Positions 36,677 through 39,148 of a DNA stretch of 39,148 nt are shown here, one piece after another. The translations under genes and the position numbers were made by a program. The notes below the pieces were generated by a model that made no database searches, was not told the DNA's origin, and saw only the letters and a list, made by a program, of their open reading frames with translations. Within the stretch, counting starts at the first letter, position 1; the number at the start of each line of letters is the position of its first letter. Source of the DNA: Rhodospirillales bacterium (GTDB lineage: Bacteria > Pseudomonadota > Alphaproteobacteria > Acetobacterales > Acetobacteraceae); assembly GCA_025359905.1 (NCBI GenBank), contig JANYDF010000030.1:1-39148 (forward strand), read 5' to 3'.

Positions 36677-36683
36677 CGCCGCC
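36664..36683 (+). terminator. Perfect 20-bp palindrome centred on the mnmA stop
   Basis: GGCGGCGCTA (36664-36673) is the exact reverse complement of TAGCGCCGCC (36674-36683). The TAG stop begins the right arm. As RNA it folds as an 8-bp GC-rich stem with a TATA tetraloop. A second hairpin, GCCTCC-GCC-GGAGGC at 36681-36695, overlaps it by three bases, so the two compete. No U-tract is present. Confidence 0.5.
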
Positions 36684-36716
36684 TCCGCCGGAGGCTACCG
36701 CCCGGCGCGGTTGGAT

Positions 36717-36791
36717 GGCGGCGTAGCTCAGCGGTAGAGCAGGGGAATCATAATCCCTTGGTCGGTGGTTCAAATCCGCCCGCCGCTACCA
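36717..36791 (+). tRNA. tRNA-Met (CAU), elongator type
   Basis: A complete cloverleaf of 75 nt with an encoded CCA end. The acceptor stem is GGCGGCG / CGCCGCT with a G-U pair at 1:72; the D arm is GCTC/GAGC; the anticodon stem is GGGGA/TCCCT with loop ATCATAA; the T arm is GGTGG/CCGCC with loop TTCAAAT. The anticodon is CAU at 36749-36751. The paired 1:72 position and the absence of three G-C pairs at the foot of the anticodon stem argue against initiator tRNA, and the sequence resembles elongator Met rather than lysidine-modified tRNA-Ile2. Confidence 0.9.
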
Positions 36792-36922
36792 TCCCTGTTT
36801 CGGCAAAATCTGGCTTTTGCAAGATCGAGCGTGGCGCGTTGCCATGCCAAAGCGCCGTAGGCGCTCGCTGAGGGTTCAATTAGATGATCCCCGGCACCCA
36901 TAAATTTATCGACACAAGATAG

Positions 36923-36951
36923 CTGTCATCCCGTTATCATCGTGCTATAGC
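36923..36951 (+). promoter_or_regulatory. Possible sigma-70 promoter of the Gly/Ala-rich gene
   Basis: CTGTCA (36923-36928) and TATAGC (36946-36951) are separated by 17 bases, each with 4 of 6 consensus matches. Transcription would start near 36958, giving an 85-base leader to the ATG at 37043. The gap between the tRNA and this gene (36792-37042) shows nothing else of note. Confidence 0.35.
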
Positions 36952-37042
36952 GCGAGGCAAGGCATGGTGAATGCCGGCCGGAACGTTTGTGCGCTGCGCC
37001 CGTCAGTGTGGGCGCCTGTCCGCAAGATATTGGGAGCCCGCC

Positions 37043-39148
37043 ATGTCGGATGTGAACATTGTTGGAATCGCTGGCACTGCCGGCGTTAATGGCATCGTCG
37101 CTGGAACGGCTGGCACCGCAGGCGGTGCGGGCGGCAATGCGGTGTCCGCCAATACGGCGTCGCCGGACGCTGCCAATACGGCAGAAGCTGCCGGTGGCGC
37201 TGGCGGCGTTGGCGGCAATGGTGCTGCGAACGGCAATGCCGGCGCGGGCGGCGCTGGCGGCAGCGCCAACGCCAGTGCCACGACCAACACCCCGGCGGCG
37301 GCAGCCTCGGCGGCTTCCACCGCGTTCGGCGGAGCAGGCGGCAATGCGGGCCAGCCGGGCAGCCCGGCGCCAGCGGGTGCTGGCGCCAATGGCGGCGCTG
37401 GCGGCGCCTCCACAGCGGCGTCGTCGGCCACCGGAACCTCGGCCACGGCACAGAGCACGGTTGGCGGCGGTGTGGGCGGCACCGGCTCTGGCAGCGGCTT
37501 CGCGGGCGGCGCAGTTAGCAACACCACCGCAACGGCGGTCGCCAGCACGGGCGCAGCCACAGCGACGTTGACCCAGGTTGGCGGCAGCGGCGGCAGCGGT
37601 ATCAATGGCGCCAGCGGCGGCGCGGGCGGCTCCAGCAAGGGGGCCGTGGCGACGGCGGCCAGCACCAGCGGCGCTGCCACGGCGGGCGCCATCGCCAACG
37701 GCGGCAGCGGCGGCAGTGCTGCATCCGGCGGTGTAGGCTCCACCGGCAATGGCGGCGCGGGCGGCGCGGTGACCGGCCCCTCCGCCACTGCCACCGGCGC
37801 GACGATTGTGATCGCGGCCAGCGCAGCAAGCGGCGGGTCAGGCGGCACGGCGACCGGGGCAGGGTTTACCGGCGGCGCGGGTGGCGTGGCGACAGGCGCG
37901 ACGGCAAAGGCGACATCGACGGGCGTGGGCGGCAGTGCCAAGGCGACTGTGACCCAGGTCGGCGGCAACGGCGGCGGTGCGTCCAACAGCGCCAACGCCG
38001 GGGCTGGCGCGGCCAGCGCGCTGACCAACGCGGTGAGCGGGTCGAGCAACGCGGGCACACTAACGCTGTCGCAAACAGCCGTTGGCGGTGCGGGCGGCAG
38101 TTCGGTCGGGGGCTTGGGCGGCGTTGGCGGTAACGCCAGTTCGAGCCTGACGTTCGACGATACCGCCAACACCAACAAAAGCCTGTCGGTCGAAGGCGAT
38201 GCGATTGCGACCGGCGGGGCCGGTGGCGCGGGCTTTGGCAACGGCACTTCGGGCGGCGCCGCGACGGCGGTCGGCACGATCCGCGGCACCACCACGGTGA
38301 CGGCAGCGGTGACGGCCAGCGGCGGCGTCGGCGGGCCGAGCAGCGGCAACGGCAACGGCGGCGGCGGCAATGCGCTGGCGACGGCCTCGGCAACCAGCAC
38401 CGGCGCCAGTTTGGCCGGCAGCGCCAATGCGACGGCAACGGCCAATGGCGCAGCGGGTGGCGGTGCGTCGGGGGTCGGAACCGGCGGCATGGGCGGCGCT
38501 GGGCAGGCCATCGCGACGGCGTTGAGCGCGGTTGCACCTGCGACAGCGACGGCAATGGCTACGGGCGGCCTGGGTGGCAACGGCAACAGCATCGCCGTGG
38601 TATCCGGGGTGGGCAATGGCGGCAGCGGCGGCAATGTAACCGGCACATCGGCGCAGGCCACGGTGACCTCGGCGACCGCCACCAGTGCGGTCAACGCGAC
38701 TGCCACGGCGGCAGGCGGCGCGGGCGGCACCGGGTGGGGGGCGAAAAACCTCGGCGGCGCGGGCGGCGCGGCGACTGGGACCACAGCGGCGGCCAAGGCC
38801 ACCTGGGGCAATGCCACCGCGTCGGTAACCCAGACCGGCGGCGCGGGCGGGGCGGGGGCGGGGACGCTGACCTGGCCCGGTACCGGTTCGGCCACCGGCG
38901 GCGCCGGGGCGGACAGCAGCCTGACCAATGCGGTATCCGGCGCCACACGTGGCTTCCAGCTCTATCTGAATCAGACCGCCACCGGCGGTGCCGGCGGCAA
39001 CAGCGCCGGCGCCAGCGGCGGCGTGGGCGGTGCCGCGACCTCCAGCCTGACGTTCGACGATACGTTGAGCGCGACGCTCAGCCTGGGCGTGACCGCGACC
39101 ATCGTCGCAACCGGCGCGGTCGGCGGCTCCAGCAACGGGAACAGCAGT
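37043..39148 (+). CDS. Giant Gly/Ala-rich repeat protein, right end missing
   Basis: The ATG at 37043 is preceded by GGGAG (37032-37036), and the frame is open for 702 codons to the right edge. The sequence is almost entirely Gly, Ala, Thr, Ser, Asn and Val, with countless GGAGG and GGxGG blocks, much like PE_PGRS-type composition, although no PE domain is seen. There is no Sec signal, cysteine or enzyme motif in the visible part. Less repetitive islands recur: LTNAVSG (about residues 327 and 627) and SSLTFDDT (about 367 and 667), both exactly 300 residues apart. A beta-helical or polyglycine-II surface or matrix protein is a reasonable guess. The long open frame on the opposite strand is a composition artefact. 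Confidence 0.8.
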   Translation, partial: MSDVNIVGIAGTAGVNGIVAGTAGTAGGAGGNAVSANTASPDAANTAEAAGGAGGVGGNGAANGNAGAGGAGGSANASATTNTPAAAASAASTAFGGAGGNAGQPGSPAPAGAGANGGAGGASTAASSATGTSATAQSTVGGGVGGTGSGSGFAGGAVSNTTATAVASTGAATATLTQVGGSGGSGINGASGGAGGSSKGAVATAASTSGAATAGAIANGGSGGSAASGGVGSTGNGGAGGAVTGPSATATGATIVIAASAASGGSGGTATGAGFTGGAGGVATGATAKATSTGVGGSAKATVTQVGGNGGGASNSANAGAGAASALTNAVSGSSNAGTLTLSQTAVGGAGGSSVGGLGGVGGNASSSLTFDDTANTNKSLSVEGDAIATGGAGGAGFGNGTSGGAATAVGTIRGTTTVTAAVTASGGVGGPSSGNGNGGGGNALATASATSTGASLAGSANATATANGAAGGGASGVGTGGMGGAGQAIATALSAVAPATATAMATGGLGGNGNSIAVVSGVGNGGSGGNVTGTSAQATVTSATATSAVNATATAAGGAGGTGWGAKNLGGAGGAATGTTAAAKATWGNATASVTQTGGAGGAGAGTLTWPGTGSATGGAGADSSLTNAVSGATRGFQLYLNQTATGGAGGNSAGASGGVGGAATSSLTFDDTLSATLSLGVTATIVATGAVGGSSNGNSS
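38021..39148 (+). repeat. 900-bp higher-order repeat in the Gly/Ala-rich gene
   Basis: CTGACCAA-GCGGT at 38021 recurs at 38921, and AGCCTGACGTTCGACGATAC at 38144 recurs identically at 39044, both 900 bases apart. Between these anchors the copies have diverged, and an upstream landmark (ACCCAG) is 876 rather than 900 apart, so indels exist outside the conserved block. Confidence 0.7.

Noticed and set aside
37003-38946. Long Pro/Ala-rich open frame on the minus strand (647 codons)
   Set aside because: It is the antisense image of the Gly/Ala-rich gene, arises from GC-rich repeats, has no RBS-supported start and resembles no protein.

Overview
The window reads as chromosomal DNA from a high-GC alphaproteobacterium, most likely a member of the Acetobacteraceae or a close relative (Rhodospirillales/Acetobacterales). 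This is inferred from the GC-rich codon use, from alphaproteobacterial pairings (tyrS back to back with anmK, accB-accC behind a type II aroQ, a second GluRS-like gene) and from the style of the long beta-repeat surface proteins. No ribosomal RNA or marker gene is present to fix the genus. Most of the window is housekeeping core genome; no insertion sequence, integrase or CRISPR array was seen.

Layout. 1-4873 (minus strand): three tandem HtrA/DegP-type periplasmic serine proteases, followed downstream by a small secreted protein of 14-residue repeats that runs off the left edge. 5041-8471 (plus): nadE, a small acidic protein of unknown function, and a GluRS-like gene with degenerate catalytic motifs. 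8468-10848 (minus): an MFS transporter and thiG-thiS. 11008-13310 (plus): aroQ-accB-accC, tightly packed. 13319-13768 is an AT-richer gap leading to a 1589-residue beta-repeat surface protein (13769-18538) with a strong terminator. 18593-22615 (minus): a haloacid-dehalogenase-like hydrolase and a very large AsmA/YhdP-like envelope protein, head to head with glnE (22633-25569), which is coupled to bcp. 26111-26616: a small toxin-antitoxin-like pair. 26629-29646 (minus): msrQ-like, aat and tyrS. 29706-30779 (plus): anmK. 30786-32352 (minus): an alpha/beta hydrolase, a membrane protein and a 57-residue protein, apparently one operon. 32900-36676 (plus): two different cysteine desulfurases, a 2Fe-2S ferredoxin and mnmA, followed by an elongator-type tRNA-Met(CAU). 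37043 to the right edge: a Gly/Ala-rich repeat protein, incomplete.

How the genes work together. The cysteine desulfurase / ferredoxin / mnmA run looks like a sulfur-relay unit ending in tRNA 2-thiouridine formation. The three HtrA proteases and the AsmA-like protein serve envelope quality control and lipid or outer-membrane homeostasis. Two giant low-complexity proteins without a recognisable Sec signal are candidates for the cell surface.

The least ordinary items are the HtrA triplet with its repeat-protein neighbour, the GluRS homologue lacking the conserved KMSKS lysine, the two giant repeat proteins, the translationally coupled 57-residue protein, and a recurring habit of placing GC-rich hairpins on or right beside stop codons. 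Coding starts were chosen by family alignment and Shine-Dalgarno spacing, and several differ from the longest possible reading frame.
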